DNA of 64,000 nucleotides from assembly GCF_036173125.1 (NCBI RefSeq), contig NZ_CP108054.1, positions 1,240,001 to 1,304,000 on the forward strand, read 5' to 3'. The position numbers and the translations under genes are program-made. Source of the stretch: Streptomyces sp. NBC_00286. GTDB taxonomy: Bacteria > Actinomycetota > Actinomycetes > Streptomycetales > Streptomycetaceae. The notes below the pieces were generated by a model, which was not told the origin of the DNA, made no database searches, and saw only the letters and a list, made by a program, of their open reading frames with translations. Positions 34,510 through 43,512 of this stretch are shown in pieces (the stretch's first letter is position 1; each line of letters begins with the position of its first letter).

Positions 34510-36819
34510 ATGGCCTCCTCCGTCAGCAGACGCCGCCTCCTGCAAATAGCCGGGGCCACCGTCGCCGCCTCTGCCACCGGATCCTTCATCGGCGCATTTC
34601 CCGCCCACGCGGCGGTCGTCCCTCCCGCAAGGGCCGACATCGGGGTCTCCGCGCACCCCTTCGAATTCGGCCAGGTCCGGCTCACCGCGAGCCGGTGGCT
34701 GGACAACCAGAACCGTACGCAGAACTACCTGCGGTTCGTCGATGTCGACCGACTGCTGTACAACTTCCGCGCCAACCACCGGCTGTCCACCAACGGCGCG
34801 GCCGCCACCGGCGGCTGGGACGCGCCGAACTTCCCCTTCCGCACCCACGTCCAGGGGCACTTCCTCACGGCATGGGCACAGCTGTACGCCGTGACCGGGG
34901 ACACCACCTGCCGGGACAAGGCCACCTACATGGTGGCGGAGTTGGCCAAGTGCCAGGCCAACAACAGCGCCGCCGGTTTCAACGCCGGCTACCTCTCCGG
35001 CTACCCCGAGTCCGACTTCACCGCTCTCGAACAGCGGACCCTGAGCAACGGCAACGTGCCGTACTACACCATCCACAAGACCCTCGTCGGCCTGCTGGAC
35101 GTATGGCGCCACATCGGCAGCACACAGGCGCGTGACGTGCTGCTCGCCCTGGCGGGATGGGTCGACTCGCGCACCGGCCGACTGAGCAGCCAGCAGATGC
35201 AGGCCATGCTGCAGACCGAGTTCGGCGGCATGAACACCGTGCTGACCGATCTCTACCAGCAGACAGGCAACGCGCGGTGGCTCACCGTCGCCCAGCGGTT
35301 CGACCACGCCGCGGTGTTCGACCCGCTGGCGTCCAACCAGGACCGGCTCAGCGGACTGCACGCCAACACGCAGGTCCCCAAGTGGATCGGGGCCGCCCGG
35401 GAGTACAAGGCCACCGGCACCACCCGCTACCGGGACATCGCCACCAACGCCTGGAACATCACCGTCAACGCGCACACCTATGCCATCGGCGGCAACAGCC
35501 AGGCGGAGCACTTCCGCGCCCCGAACGCCATCGCCGGTTTCCTGAACAACGACACCTGCGAAAGCTGCAACACCTTCAACATGCTCCTCCTCACCCGGGA
35601 GTTGTTCGCGCTGGACCCGAACCGGGCCGCGCTGTTCGACTACTACGAGCGGGCATGGCTGAACCACATGATCGGCCAGCAGAACCCGGCCGACGACCAC
35701 GGTCACGTCACTTACTTCACGCCGCTCAACCCGGGCGGCCGACGCGGTGTCGGCCCGGCGTGGGGCGGCGGCACCTGGAGCACCGACTACGGCACTTTCT
35801 GGTGCTGTCAGGGCACGGGCCTGGAGATGCACACCAGGCTGATGGACTCCATCTACTACCGCAGTGACAACACGCTGATCGTGAACATGTTCGTGCCCTC
35901 GGTGCTCAATTGGTCGGAGCGCGGAATCACGGTCACCCAGACCACGACCTACCCCGTCAGCGACACCACGACCCTGCAGGTCACCGGTAACGTCAGCGGA
36001 ACCTGGGCGATGCGCATCCGCATCCCGAGCTGGACCGCCGAGGCCACGATCAGCGTCAACGGCACGCGGCAGAACATCACCACCACGCCGGGCAGTTACG
36101 CCACTCTGACCCGCTCCTGGACCTCCGGCGACACGGTCACCGTCCGCCTGCCCATGCGGATCGTCATGCGAACGGCCAACGACAACGCGAACGTCGCCGC
36201 GATCACCTACGGCCCGGTGGTCCTGTCCGGCAACTACGGCAACTCCTCGCTCAGCTCTCTGCCGTCGCTGAACACGTCCTCGATCACACGGACCAGCAGC
36301 AGCTCGCTCGCCTTCACCGCCACCGCCAACGGCTCCACCGTCAACCTGGGCCCGTTCCACGACGCGCACGGCCACAACTACACCGTCTACTGGAACGCCG
36401 GCGGCAGCGTCCGTCTCGTCAACGTGGCCAGCGGTCTCCTGCTGGGCATCCAGAACATGTCCACGGCCGACGGTGGCCGCGCTCTGCAGTGGTCGGACAA
36501 CGGCACCGCCGACCACGACTGGTTCATGATCACCGATGGAAACGCGGTCCGCTTCCGCAACGCCCACAGCGGCAAGGTGCTCGGCGTCTTGAACATGTCC
36601 ACGGCAGACGACGCGACCGTCCTGCAGTGGTCGGACAACGGCACCGCCGACCACAGATGGACGCTGCTCGACCAAGGGAACGGGACCTACAAGATCCGCA
36701 ACGAGAACAGCGGCAAGCTGCTCGCCATCGCGAACGACTCCACCGCTCTCGGCGCGTTCGCCATCCAGGACTCGGACGACGGCACCGCCGACAACCGGTG
36801 GCGCATCGTGAGGAACTGA
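34510..36819 (+). CDS. Secreted GH127 beta-L-arabinofuranosidase with ricin-B-like repeats
   Basis: A 769-residue exported enzyme. The twin-arginine signal SRRRLLQIAG ends near residue 34. The GH127 (alpha/alpha)6 barrel and sandwich span about 45-620. The thiol-type catalytic site is complete: E351 and C353 in CESCNTFN and C432-C433 in FWCCQGTG match the Zn-binding Glu/Cys residues and the cysteine nucleophile of the Bifidobacterium enzyme HypBA1. It should release beta-L-arabinofuranose, as found on plant extensins or arabinan tips. The C-terminal 140 residues form a three-repeat ricin-B-like module. ATG 34510 follows AAAGGTG; the upstream open frame has no signal sequence. Confidence 0.92.
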   Translation: MASSVSRRRLLQIAGATVAASATGSFIGAFPAHAAVVPPARADIGVSAHPFEFGQVRLTASRWLDNQNRTQNYLRFVDVDRLLYNFRANHRLSTNGAAATGGWDAPNFPFRTHVQGHFLTAWAQLYAVTGDTTCRDKATYMVAELAKCQANNSAAGFNAGYLSGYPESDFTALEQRTLSNGNVPYYTIHKTLVGLLDVWRHIGSTQARDVLLALAGWVDSRTGRLSSQQMQAMLQTEFGGMNTVLTDLYQQTGNARWLTVAQRFDHAAVFDPLASNQDRLSGLHANTQVPKWIGAAREYKATGTTRYRDIATNAWNITVNAHTYAIGGNSQAEHFRAPNAIAGFLNNDTCESCNTFNMLLLTRELFALDPNRAALFDYYERAWLNHMIGQQNPADDHGHVTYFTPLNPGGRRGVGPAWGGGTWSTDYGTFWCCQGTGLEMHTRLMDSIYYRSDNTLIVNMFVPSVLNWSERGITVTQTTTYPVSDTTTLQVTGNVSGTWAMRIRIPSWTAEATISVNGTRQNITTTPGSYATLTRSWTSGDTVTVRLPMRIVMRTANDNANVAAITYGPVVLSGNYGNSSLSSLPSLNTSSITRTSSSSLAFTATANGSTVNLGPFHDAHGHNYTVYWNAGGSVRLVNVASGLLLGIQNMSTADGGRALQWSDNGTADHDWFMITDGNAVRFRNAHSGKVLGVLNMSTADDATVLQWSDNGTADHRWTLLDQGNGTYKIRNENSGKLLAIANDSTALGAFAIQDSDDGTADNRWRIVRN

Positions 36820-36884
36820 GGTCCGCCACGGATGTAGATCCTGGTCGCTCTCCATCCTCCCGCGCGCTCGACGCCTCGACCCTC

Positions 36885-36900
36885 GTTCGGTATCACGAAC
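36885..36900. promoter_or_regulatory. CAZyme palindrome site 3 (GTTC-N8-GAAC)
   Basis: Third site of the series, 85 bp upstream of the truncated ricin-B gene and 66 bp past the GH127 stop. The spacer is GGTATCAC. The match shows that the broken gene once belonged to the same regulon. Confidence 0.6.
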
Positions 36901-36985
36901 AGCAGGGGATCGAGGCGCCCATCGACACTCCGGACAGTCTCTGACGAGGGCCGACGGGAAACTCCTATTCAAGGAACGAGGCTCC

Positions 36986-37198
36986 ATGCGCAGACATGGT
37001 CTCAACCGCAGACACCTGTCTGTGGCGCTCGCGGCCCTGGTCGCATCGGCGGCGGCGCTCGTCGCCAACCCGGCCCAGGCGGCCACCAGCGGCGCCTTGC
37101 GCGGCGTCGGTTCCGGCCGGTGCCTGGATGCAGTGGCATTCGGGGCTCTTGCTAGCCTCCTGGGTATTTGTCCGTCGATGCATGGGGTCGAGCCGTGA
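36986..37198 (+). pseudogene. 5' end of a secreted ricin-B (CBM13) protein, truncated
   Basis: The first ~45 codons encode a clear signal peptide (basic start, Ala/Val/Leu core, AQA-A cleavage) and the first strand of a ricin-B module with SGALRGVGSGRCLD. Family members continue with VPN/VPG-type repeats; here the sequence becomes unrelated after codon ~46 (about 37125) and stops at 37198. A good AAGGAACGAGG ribosome site precedes the ATG at 36986. The lost portion was probably another secreted glycosidase; the junction marks the end of the intact polysaccharide locus. Confidence 0.75.
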
Positions 37199-39071
37199 TC
37201 ACGGTCCTTCCGGCCGTGGGCAATCTGCCCACGGCCCTCAACAGCTTCGTCGGCAGGCGCCGCGAGGTGGCCGAGATTCGCCGCCTGCTGGGCGTCGGTC
37301 GGCTGGTGACGCTCACTGGAGCGGGCGGCGTGGGCAAGACACGGCTGGCACTTGCCGCCGCCGCGGCCTCAAGGAAGGCGTTCCCGGACGGCGTGTGGAT
37401 CGTCGACCTGGCCGCGGTACGCGACCCGTCGGCGGTGGACGCCGCGACCGCGGGTGCGCTACGGGTTCCGGACTACGGCGCCAAGCCCGCCCTTGACCAG
37501 CTCACGCACCACCTGGCCCGCCACCGGGCACTGATCGTGCTGGACAACTGCGAACACTTGATCGATGCATCCGCCGGGGTGGCGAAGACGCTGCTGTCGG
37601 CCTGTCCGGAGCTGCGCATCCTGGCGACGAGCCGCCAGACGCTGGGGGTCACGGGCGAGAACGTCTCCGTCGTCCCTCCGCTGTCGATACCGGACGAGGC
37701 GGTCGAACTGCTGCAGGAGCGAGCCGCCGCCATCCGGCCGGACTTCCGCATCACCGACGCCAACCGGATGCAGGCCACCCGGCTGTGCGCCGACCTGGAC
37801 GGGCTGCCCCTGGCCATCGAACTGGCCGCGTCGCGGCTGCGGACGCTGACCGTCGAGCAGGTCGTGGAGCGTCTGGAGGACCGTTTCGCGCTGCTCACCG
37901 GCGGCTGCAGGACCACCCTTCCACGGCAGCGCACATTGCGCGGGATGATCGAGTGGAGTTATGAGCTGTGCACGCCCGCCGAACAACTGCTGTGGAACCG
38001 GCTGTCTGTCTTCACCGGCAGCTTCGCCCTGGACGCCGCCGAATACGTCTGCGCACAGGACGGTATCGCGGCGCATGAGGTGCTGGACCTCATCGACCGG
38101 TTGGTGTCCCAGTCTGTCGTCCTGACCTGCAAACGCGAAGATCTGCCCCGCTACCGGCTGCTGGAAACCATCCGCACGTACGGACGGGCCCGGCTCGCCG
38201 AATCGGGGGAAGAGCTGGAGCTGCTGCGGCGGCACCGCGATTTCTTCCTCGCCCTCGCGGAGCGCACCGCCTCCGACTGGTACGGTCCCGGCCAGGAAGA
38301 GGCTCTGACCCGGATGCGTGCCGAGCACGGCAACTTCCGGGTGGCACTGGACCTCGGGGCGAGGGTTCACCCAGCCGTGGCCGAGCCGGCCCCGGCAGGG
38401 CCCGGGCAGGCGGAGCCGCACCCGCCGGAGCGCACGGTCGCGGATCCTGCCGACGCACAGGCCGCTCTGCGCCTGGCGGCGGCGCTGCGCTTCCACTGGT
38501 GCGCCGACGGGTTCCTCGGCGAGGGGCGCCGTCAGTTCGACCGGCTCCTCGCGGCAGCGCCCGAACCCACCCCGGTCCGGGCCAGGGCGCTGTGGGCCGC
38601 CGCCTGGGTGGCGATACTCCAGGGCGATCTGGCGACGGCCGACCGGTGGCTGGACGAGGCCGAGGAGCTGGGCGAACGACTGGACGACCCGTCGGTCCGG
38701 CCCTACATCCAGGGCTATCGCGGCGCGTCGGCGACCTTCCGGGGGCGGATGGCGCAGGCCGTGCCCCTGTACGAGGGGGCGCTGGCCGCGCACGAGGTGG
38801 CGGGCGAAGGAGCGGAGGGGCTGTTCTGGCTTTTCCAGCTGGCGATCGCAGGCCTACCTTGGGGATCCGCGCTCGGCCGAGGAGACCGCCAGGCGCGCGG
38901 TACGGCTCGCGGAAGCACACAGGGAGCGTCTGGGCGGGTCCTACGCGAGGTGGGCACTGGGCTATGTGGTCTGGGCACACGGCGACCGCGAGGAGGCCGT
39001 GGCGCTGACACGGGCCGCGCTGGAGATCCTGCGGGGATTCAACGACTACGCCGGGACCGCGGCGGCCCTGG
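37195..39071 (+). pseudogene. AfsR/LuxR-type ATPase regulator, frameshifted and lacking its DNA-binding end
   Basis: About 620 codons encode a large NB-ARC/STAND-type regulator: P-loop GAGGVGKTRLA (near residue 45), Walker-B LIVLDNCEH, sensor TSRQ and GLPLAIELAASRLR, followed by TPR-like helices. The reading frame breaks near 38855: sequence resumes in another frame with SAEETARRAVRLAEAHRERLGG and runs to about 39071. The C-terminal LuxR helix-turn-helix expected in this family is missing, replaced by transposase debris. The GTG at 37195 is the best start because the family begins near VGNLPTALNSFVGR. It is presumably non-functional. Confidence 0.85.
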
Positions 39072-39081
39072 AAGATGCATC

Positions 39082-39189
39082 GATGACCAGCAACAACGTG
39101 ACCGAGTCCGAGGCCGTCGAGCCGTCTGAGGCGCCGGCGGAGTATGTGGACAACCGGCTGATTGACGAGCTGGAGGGCCGGGCTCGCGG
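39082..39189 (+). pseudogene. N-terminal scrap of an IS256-type transposase
   Basis: About 33 codons resemble the start of actinobacterial IS256-type transposases ([19 protein letters not shown]). The frame is in register with the tail of the preceding regulator and then runs into antisense of the next transposase fragment. It is too short to be functional. Confidence 0.5.
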
Positions 39190-39650
39190 GCCGCGCTCAG
39201 GTCGTGCGCGCGGCCGGGCAGGGCGGGCGAAATCCACAGCAGTTGTCCTGCTGGATCCGTTACCACCTGCACGTTCACCCCGTGGCGTCGGTGTTTTTGG
39301 GAGAAGTCGGCCCGGCTGTCGCCGACCCGGTCGCACTCCGCGAGGGTGCCGTCCAGCAGGACGTGGTCGGGGTCGGCTTCGCGCAGGGCCCGCAGGAGCC
39401 CGGGTGCCCGGTCGGCGAGCAAGTCGATGACGGCTGCCGTGTAGGCGTGGGCGGTGCCCACCGAGATACCGAAGCCAGCCGCGAGCTGGGCGAGGGTGTC
39501 GTGCCGCCGCAGGTACACCAGACCGACCAGGGCACGCTGGTGCGGCGGGAGTTTGCAGCGGCGGTCACCCTCGCGGGTGACGATGAGCATGGTGACCCAC
39601 TCGACCAGGGCATGGGGCAGGTCGAGTGCGGCAGGATAGGGAACCAACAA
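39190..39650 (-). pseudogene. IS5-family transposase, 3' part missing
   Basis: Starting with a TTG at 39650, about 150 codons read as an IS5-family transposase: helix-turn-helix [38 protein letters not shown] followed by the catalytic-domain start [15 protein letters not shown] and [20 protein letters not shown]. The rest of the DDE domain is replaced by the IS256 scrap. An inverted repeat lies around its start codon. Confidence 0.8.
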
Positions 39651-39709
39651 GGCTCCTGCGCCGATGAGTTGAGACGTCGAACACCTCCCTCAACGGCATA
39701 GGAGCCTTG
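39648..39709. repeat. 21-bp inverted repeat at the transposase start
   Basis: Arms at 39648-39668 and 39689-39709 pair with three mismatches around a 20-bp centre (outer arms CAAGGCTCCT/AGGAGCCTTG). It overlaps the TTG start of the transposase fragment. It may be the element's terminal repeat with its promoter or a translation-limiting stem. Confidence 0.65.
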
Positions 39710-39712
39710 TCC

Positions 39713-39982
39713 GTTGCGGACGCCGACGCCGTCACTCGATCAGTGGCCACGCTGAAAGAGCTCACTGACGCTTGGCGTCTGTAGTGGCACATCGCCGAGG
39801 GCGGAGAGAACCGTCGGATCCCACCACGGGCGCGTCCGGGCCGCATTCGCTGAGCCCGGATCCATCAGCTTGATTTCGGAGGTCCGTTTCGGGTGGTTCG
39901 TGGGCGGTCCGAGGTTGAGCTGCGGATTCGGGCATGGGGTGTGCCCGCTGGTCTGCCCGGCTTTTCCACATGCTCGGAGATC
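39713..39982. other. Non-coding debris between transposase fragments
   Basis: No frame can be supported in this 270-bp stretch. The minus strand after the transposase stop at 39983 shows a stop-free stretch with CPNPQLNLGPPTNHPKRT that may be the non-coding end of the same insertion element. Confidence 0.35.
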
Positions 39983-40112
39983 TCAGGCCCTTGAGGGCGG
40001 GGTAGTCAGGGCCTTCTCGACGGCGGGTGGCGGCGCGTGCACGAGGTCGAAGAACTGGGTGAAGTCGTCCCACCAGGACCAGCGTTCGGGCAGATGGAGA
40101 GTGAGGCGGCGG
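39983..40112 (-). pseudogene. C-terminal scrap of a DDE transposase
   Basis: About 42 codons end at a TGA at 39983-39985. The segment RRLTLHLPERWSWWDDF resembles the C terminus of IS1380/IS4-type transposases. There is no start, and the fragment abuts the DedA gene stop at 40133. Confidence 0.5.
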
Positions 40113-40132
40113 GCCGAACATGCCAGCCGAGT

Positions 40133-40771
40133 TCAACCCTGGCTTCGTCTCCGTTCGCGTATCCGGACCGCCACGAACACGACGATTGCCAGTGCGACGA
40201 CTGCGATGACCACCTTTTGGAAGATGCCCGCGTACTCGTCGACGTCCTGCCAGTTGGCACCCAGTTGGTAGCCGGCCACGACGAAGCCCGCGTTCCAGAT
40301 CAGGCTGCCGAGCGTGGTCAGGGACAGGAACCGCAGCACAGGCATCCGTTCGACGCCTGCCGGCAGCGAGATGAGGCTGCGGAACAGGGGCACCATCCGG
40401 CCGAAGAACACCGCCTTCGTGCCGTGTTTGAGGAACCAGCGTTCCGTGCGGTCGAAGTCTGACGGCTTCATCAGGGGCGCGCGAGTGATCAGAGAGCGCA
40501 CGCGGTCGCGGCCGAGCCACGCGCCCAGCCAGTAGGTGAGCAGGGCGCCGGCGACGGAGCCGAGGGTGGTCCAGAACAGCGCCATGAACAGGCTCATCGT
40601 GCCCTGGCTCGCGGCGAAACCGGCCAGTGGCAGCACCAGTTCGCTCGGCATCGGCGGGAAGATGTTGTCGATGCCGACGAGGAGCGCCGCGCCCGGTCCC
40701 CCCAGCTCGTCCATGATGTCCACCACCAAGCCGGCGAGACCTCCTGGCTGATCGGCGGCTGCCACGTACAT
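40133..40771 (-). CDS. DedA-family membrane protein
   Basis: A 212-residue polytopic membrane protein of the DedA/SNARE-associated superfamily. The re-entrant motif NIFPPMPSELVLPLAGF (residues ~36-52) and the second motif GRMVPLFRSLISLPAG with its conserved arginine are present. DedA proteins are implicated in recycling undecaprenyl phosphate or phospholipid flipping across the inner membrane. Location beside lipid-linked-sugar glycosyltransferases suits a carrier-lipid role. The gene starts 50 bp after the stop of the upstream GT-C gene, so they are likely co-transcribed. Confidence 0.92.
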   Translation of the reverse strand: MYVAAADQPGGLAGLVVDIMDELGGPGAALLVGIDNIFPPMPSELVLPLAGFAASQGTMSLFMALFWTTLGSVAGALLTYWLGAWLGRDRVRSLITRAPLMKPSDFDRTERWFLKHGTKAVFFGRMVPLFRSLISLPAGVERMPVLRFLSLTTLGSLIWNAGFVVAGYQLGANWQDVDEYAGIFQKVVIAVVALAIVVFVAVRIRERRRSQG

Positions 40772-40822
40772 GTTCTGACTCCCTCGGATTGGCTGTGGAA
40801 ATTCCGCAGTGAAACTGATGGA

Positions 40823-42154
40823 TTACCGCGTACTCAACGCATCGTGAATTTGTGTTTTCTGTGCTTCCGGCGGGGAGTCTCGCCGGAACTCGCGTAATGC
40901 CGTCCACACCACGGATACGACCGCAACTGCCATAAGCGCAGCGAGGATCCGGAATTCCAGGGTGGGCGCGTACTGGCTCGACATTCCGCCCGGCATACCG
41001 CCCGACATGTCCCCGGGCGTCGCCTGCCCGTCGGATACGGGAAGGCCGGGCCCTCCTGGCAGGTCTCCCGGAGGCGTCGAATCCGCTGCCGGGAACAGCA
41101 CGTGGCGATAGGCGAGAAACGAGGCCACCTGTACGAGGACAGGCACGTACCAGAGGCGGCGCGGCAGGTAGAACGCCGCGATCACGGTGAGTACCTCGGC
41201 CAGGTAGAAGTAGCGCTCGTGCATCGACGGAAGGAGAAACGGCACCAGGACAGCCGCGGCTGCTCCCATCAGCACGACGTTCGCAGTCGTAAGGCGCGCT
41301 CGGCTCAGCCATACGCCGAGGCACAGCCCGAGGATCACCAGCCCGGTCACCGCGATACCGATGGGCCGGATCACCTCCGCGTCGGCGCTCGCCGGGAGGA
41401 ACTGGTAGATCGACGGCGCGAGCATGGACAGCGCCGGATATGCGCTCGTCTGCTCCGCATACACCGACAGCAAGCGCCCTATGGGCGCTCCGACCAGCAA
41501 CGCCGGCACGTCAAGGAGCAGGACGACCCCAGGGACGGCCAGCAGTACCCGCCACGGGATCCACCGTCGCCATGCCAGCACCAGAAGCAGCGGGAACAAG
41601 AAGACCGCCTGCAGCTTGAAGGCCAGTGACAGGCCGAAGAAGAGGCCGGCCGGCCACGGCCGCCTACGCAGGAGGAAGTACACGCCGCCGAGGCCGAACG
41701 CGGCGTAGAGCGAGTCGGCCTGTCCCCACATCCCGCTGTTGGTCGCCACGGTGGGGAGGAACAGCACGCTGAGGGCAGCCAGCGCCGGCAACCGGCGGCC
41801 GGTGTGGCGCAGCGCGACGACACGGTAGGTGAAGTACGCCAGTACCAGGTCGAACACCACCGAGATGATCTTGACCCCGATGAGTGCGGGTATCGGCAGA
41901 TAGGTCAACGCTGCGATCAGGTACAGGTATGGGACGTTGTAGTCCGCAAAGCTGTACTTGAGAGCGCCGAATCCACCGTGCGTGGAAATGAATTCATACC
42001 AGCCTTTGACGAAGAATTTGTAGTCGGTGGACTCGTGGTCGAACATGGCGACCCTGACCACGACCGCGAGCACGGCCCCTGTGGCCACCAGTCCCACTCG
42101 GCGGAATACTTGCTTTCGTTTCTCGTCGATGCCGACGGATTCCGATGCTGACAC
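40823..42154 (-). CDS. Multi-spanning GT-C glycosyltransferase
   Basis: A 443-residue integral membrane protein with about ten predicted spans. The first outer loop carries the acidic segment FDHESTDYKFFVKGWYEF, and FLLPSMHERYFY near residue 310 is typical of ALG6/ALG8/mannosyltransferase-like GT-C enzymes, which use lipid-phosphate sugars. A Gly/Pro/Met-rich loop (about 355-395) precedes the last span. The GTG at 42154 is the start; the promoter is shared divergently with the GT2-GtrA gene. It may add sugars to a surface polymer or glycolipid. Confidence 0.82.
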   Translation of the reverse strand: MSASESVGIDEKRKQVFRRVGLVATGAVLAVVVRVAMFDHESTDYKFFVKGWYEFISTHGGFGALKYSFADYNVPYLYLIAALTYLPIPALIGVKIISVVFDLVLAYFTYRVVALRHTGRRLPALAALSVLFLPTVATNSGMWGQADSLYAAFGLGGVYFLLRRRPWPAGLFFGLSLAFKLQAVFLFPLLLVLAWRRWIPWRVLLAVPGVVLLLDVPALLVGAPIGRLLSVYAEQTSAYPALSMLAPSIYQFLPASADAEVIRPIGIAVTGLVILGLCLGVWLSRARLTTANVVLMGAAAAVLVPFLLPSMHERYFYLAEVLTVIAAFYLPRRLWYVPVLVQVASFLAYRHVLFPAADSTPPGDLPGGPGLPVSDGQATPGDMSGGMPGGMSSQYAPTLEFRILAALMAVAVVSVVWTALREFRRDSPPEAQKTQIHDALSTR

Positions 42155-42210
42155 GCCGCGACCGTAGGGCGCGTTTGTGCGAGTTACCTGGGAGCCGAAC
42201 TCGCAGACTC

Positions 42211-42243
42211 CCAGGCTTCTTTCAGGTTCCGTCCAGGCTGCTT
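42211..42243. promoter_or_regulatory. Three 11-bp direct repeats, candidate response-regulator site
   Basis: YCAGGYT-type units occur at 42211, 42222 and 42233 with exact 11-bp period (CAGG at 42212, 42223 and 42234). OmpR/PhoB-type regulators bind head-to-tail repeats of this period on one face of DNA. The site lies between the divergent GT-C and GT2-GtrA genes, 28 bp before the latter's ATG, and the same chain encodes an OmpR-type regulator. A weaker pair with the same period is at 45426-45447, before that regulator gene. Confidence 0.6.
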
Positions 42244-42270
42244 GCGGTTACGCCTGGCACACCTGTTGTC

Positions 42271-43512
42271 ATGACTGGCACCCCTGCCCCGGCGACACCG
42301 CCGGACCTGACCGGCGCGACCAAGACCACCACGGTCGACGTCGTGATCCCGGTGTACAACGAGGAACGAGCGCTGCGTGGCTGCGTGGACGTCCTGAAGT
42401 CCTACTTGGACAAACAGTTGCCGTTCGAGTGGACTATCACCATCGTCGACAACGCCAGCACCGACGCCACTCTGGCGACCGCCAACGAGCTGACCGAAGC
42501 GACGGATCAGGTCCGTGTGCTGCATCTCGACGAGAAGGGCCGTGGCCGTGCCCTGCGTACCGCGTGGCAATGGAGCGACGCAGACGTGGTGGCCTATATG
42601 GACGTCGACCTGTCGACCGGCCTCGACGCGCTGCTGCCCCTGGTGGCTCCGCTGGTCAACGGCCACTCGGACGTCTCAATCGGCTCGCGGCTGTCCCCGA
42701 GTTCGAGAACCGTACGCGGTCCGAAGCGTGAGCTGATCTCCCGGGGATACAACGCGCTCATCCGGCTCAGCCACGGCGCGAAGTTCTCCGACGCCCAGTG
42801 CGGCTTCAAGGCGGCGCGCACGGAGGTGATCCGCCCGCTGCTCGGCCACGTCAAGGATGACAACTGGTTCTTCGACACCGAACTGCTGCTGTTGGCCGAG
42901 CACAATGGCCTGCGGGTGCACGAGGTTCCGGTCGACTGGGTCGAGGACATCGACACCCGGGTCAGGATCGGATCGACCGCGCTCGAGGACATCCGGGGTC
43001 TGATCCGGGTGGCGCGGGCGAAGGCCGCTGGCACGGCAAGAGTCGCTGACCTGCCGCGGCGTCCGGAACCCCAAGCGGCCCACCCGGACGCGGTGTTGTC
43101 GCGACGGGACCCGGGTCTGCTCTGGCAACTGCTGTCGTTCGGCGCGATCGGACTCTTGTCCACAGCGGTCACTCTGGTGCTCTACGCGCTCTTGCGGCCG
43201 ACGATGCATCCGTTGGCAGCCAATCTGCTGGCGCTCGTGGTCACCACGATATTCAACACCGAGGCCAACCGGCGGTTCACGTTCCTCGGCTCCCGTGGCT
43301 CGTCCGGCAGAGCGCACCTGCAAGGACTCATCGTCTTCGGCCTCTATTACGCGTTCACGTCGACCGCGCTGCTCGTCCTGCACTCGGCAGTGGCCGAACC
43401 CTCGCGTCTCCTTGAGCTGTTCGTGCTGCTGGGCGCGTCCCTGCTCGGCACGGCCGGTCGGTTCGTCCTGCTGCGTGGCTGGGTTTTCAAACAAGAAAAG
43501 GGAAACAAATGA
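42271..43512 (+). CDS. GT2 glycosyltransferase fused to GtrA-type membrane domain
   Basis: A 413-residue fusion. The N-terminal GT2 domain (about 25-255) is of the dolichol-phosphate-mannose-synthase type, with VVIPVYNEE and the metal site YMDVDLSTG (DxD). It should load a sugar from a nucleotide donor onto polyprenyl phosphate. The C-terminal GtrA domain (about 295-408) has four spans and is thought to flip such lipid-sugars. ATG 42271 is used because the GT2 fold begins shortly after; there is no clear ribosome site, so the message may be leaderless. The stop overlaps the start of the GT39 gene (ATGA). Confidence 0.9.
   Translation: MTGTPAPATPPDLTGATKTTTVDVVIPVYNEERALRGCVDVLKSYLDKQLPFEWTITIVDNASTDATLATANELTEATDQVRVLHLDEKGRGRALRTAWQWSDADVVAYMDVDLSTGLDALLPLVAPLVNGHSDVSIGSRLSPSSRTVRGPKRELISRGYNALIRLSHGAKFSDAQCGFKAARTEVIRPLLGHVKDDNWFFDTELLLLAEHNGLRVHEVPVDWVEDIDTRVRIGSTALEDIRGLIRVARAKAAGTARVADLPRRPEPQAAHPDAVLSRRDPGLLWQLLSFGAIGLLSTAVTLVLYALLRPTMHPLAANLLALVVTTIFNTEANRRFTFLGSRGSSGRAHLQGLIVFGLYYAFTSTALLVLHSAVAEPSRLLELFVLLGASLLGTAGRFVLLRGWVFKQEKGNK

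Noticed and set aside
34132..37086. Very long open frame on the minus strand (984 codons) across the GH127 gene
   Set aside because: It is antisense to a gene with complete catalytic motifs; its own translation is Val/Gly/Arg-rich without domains. High GC content makes such shadows common.
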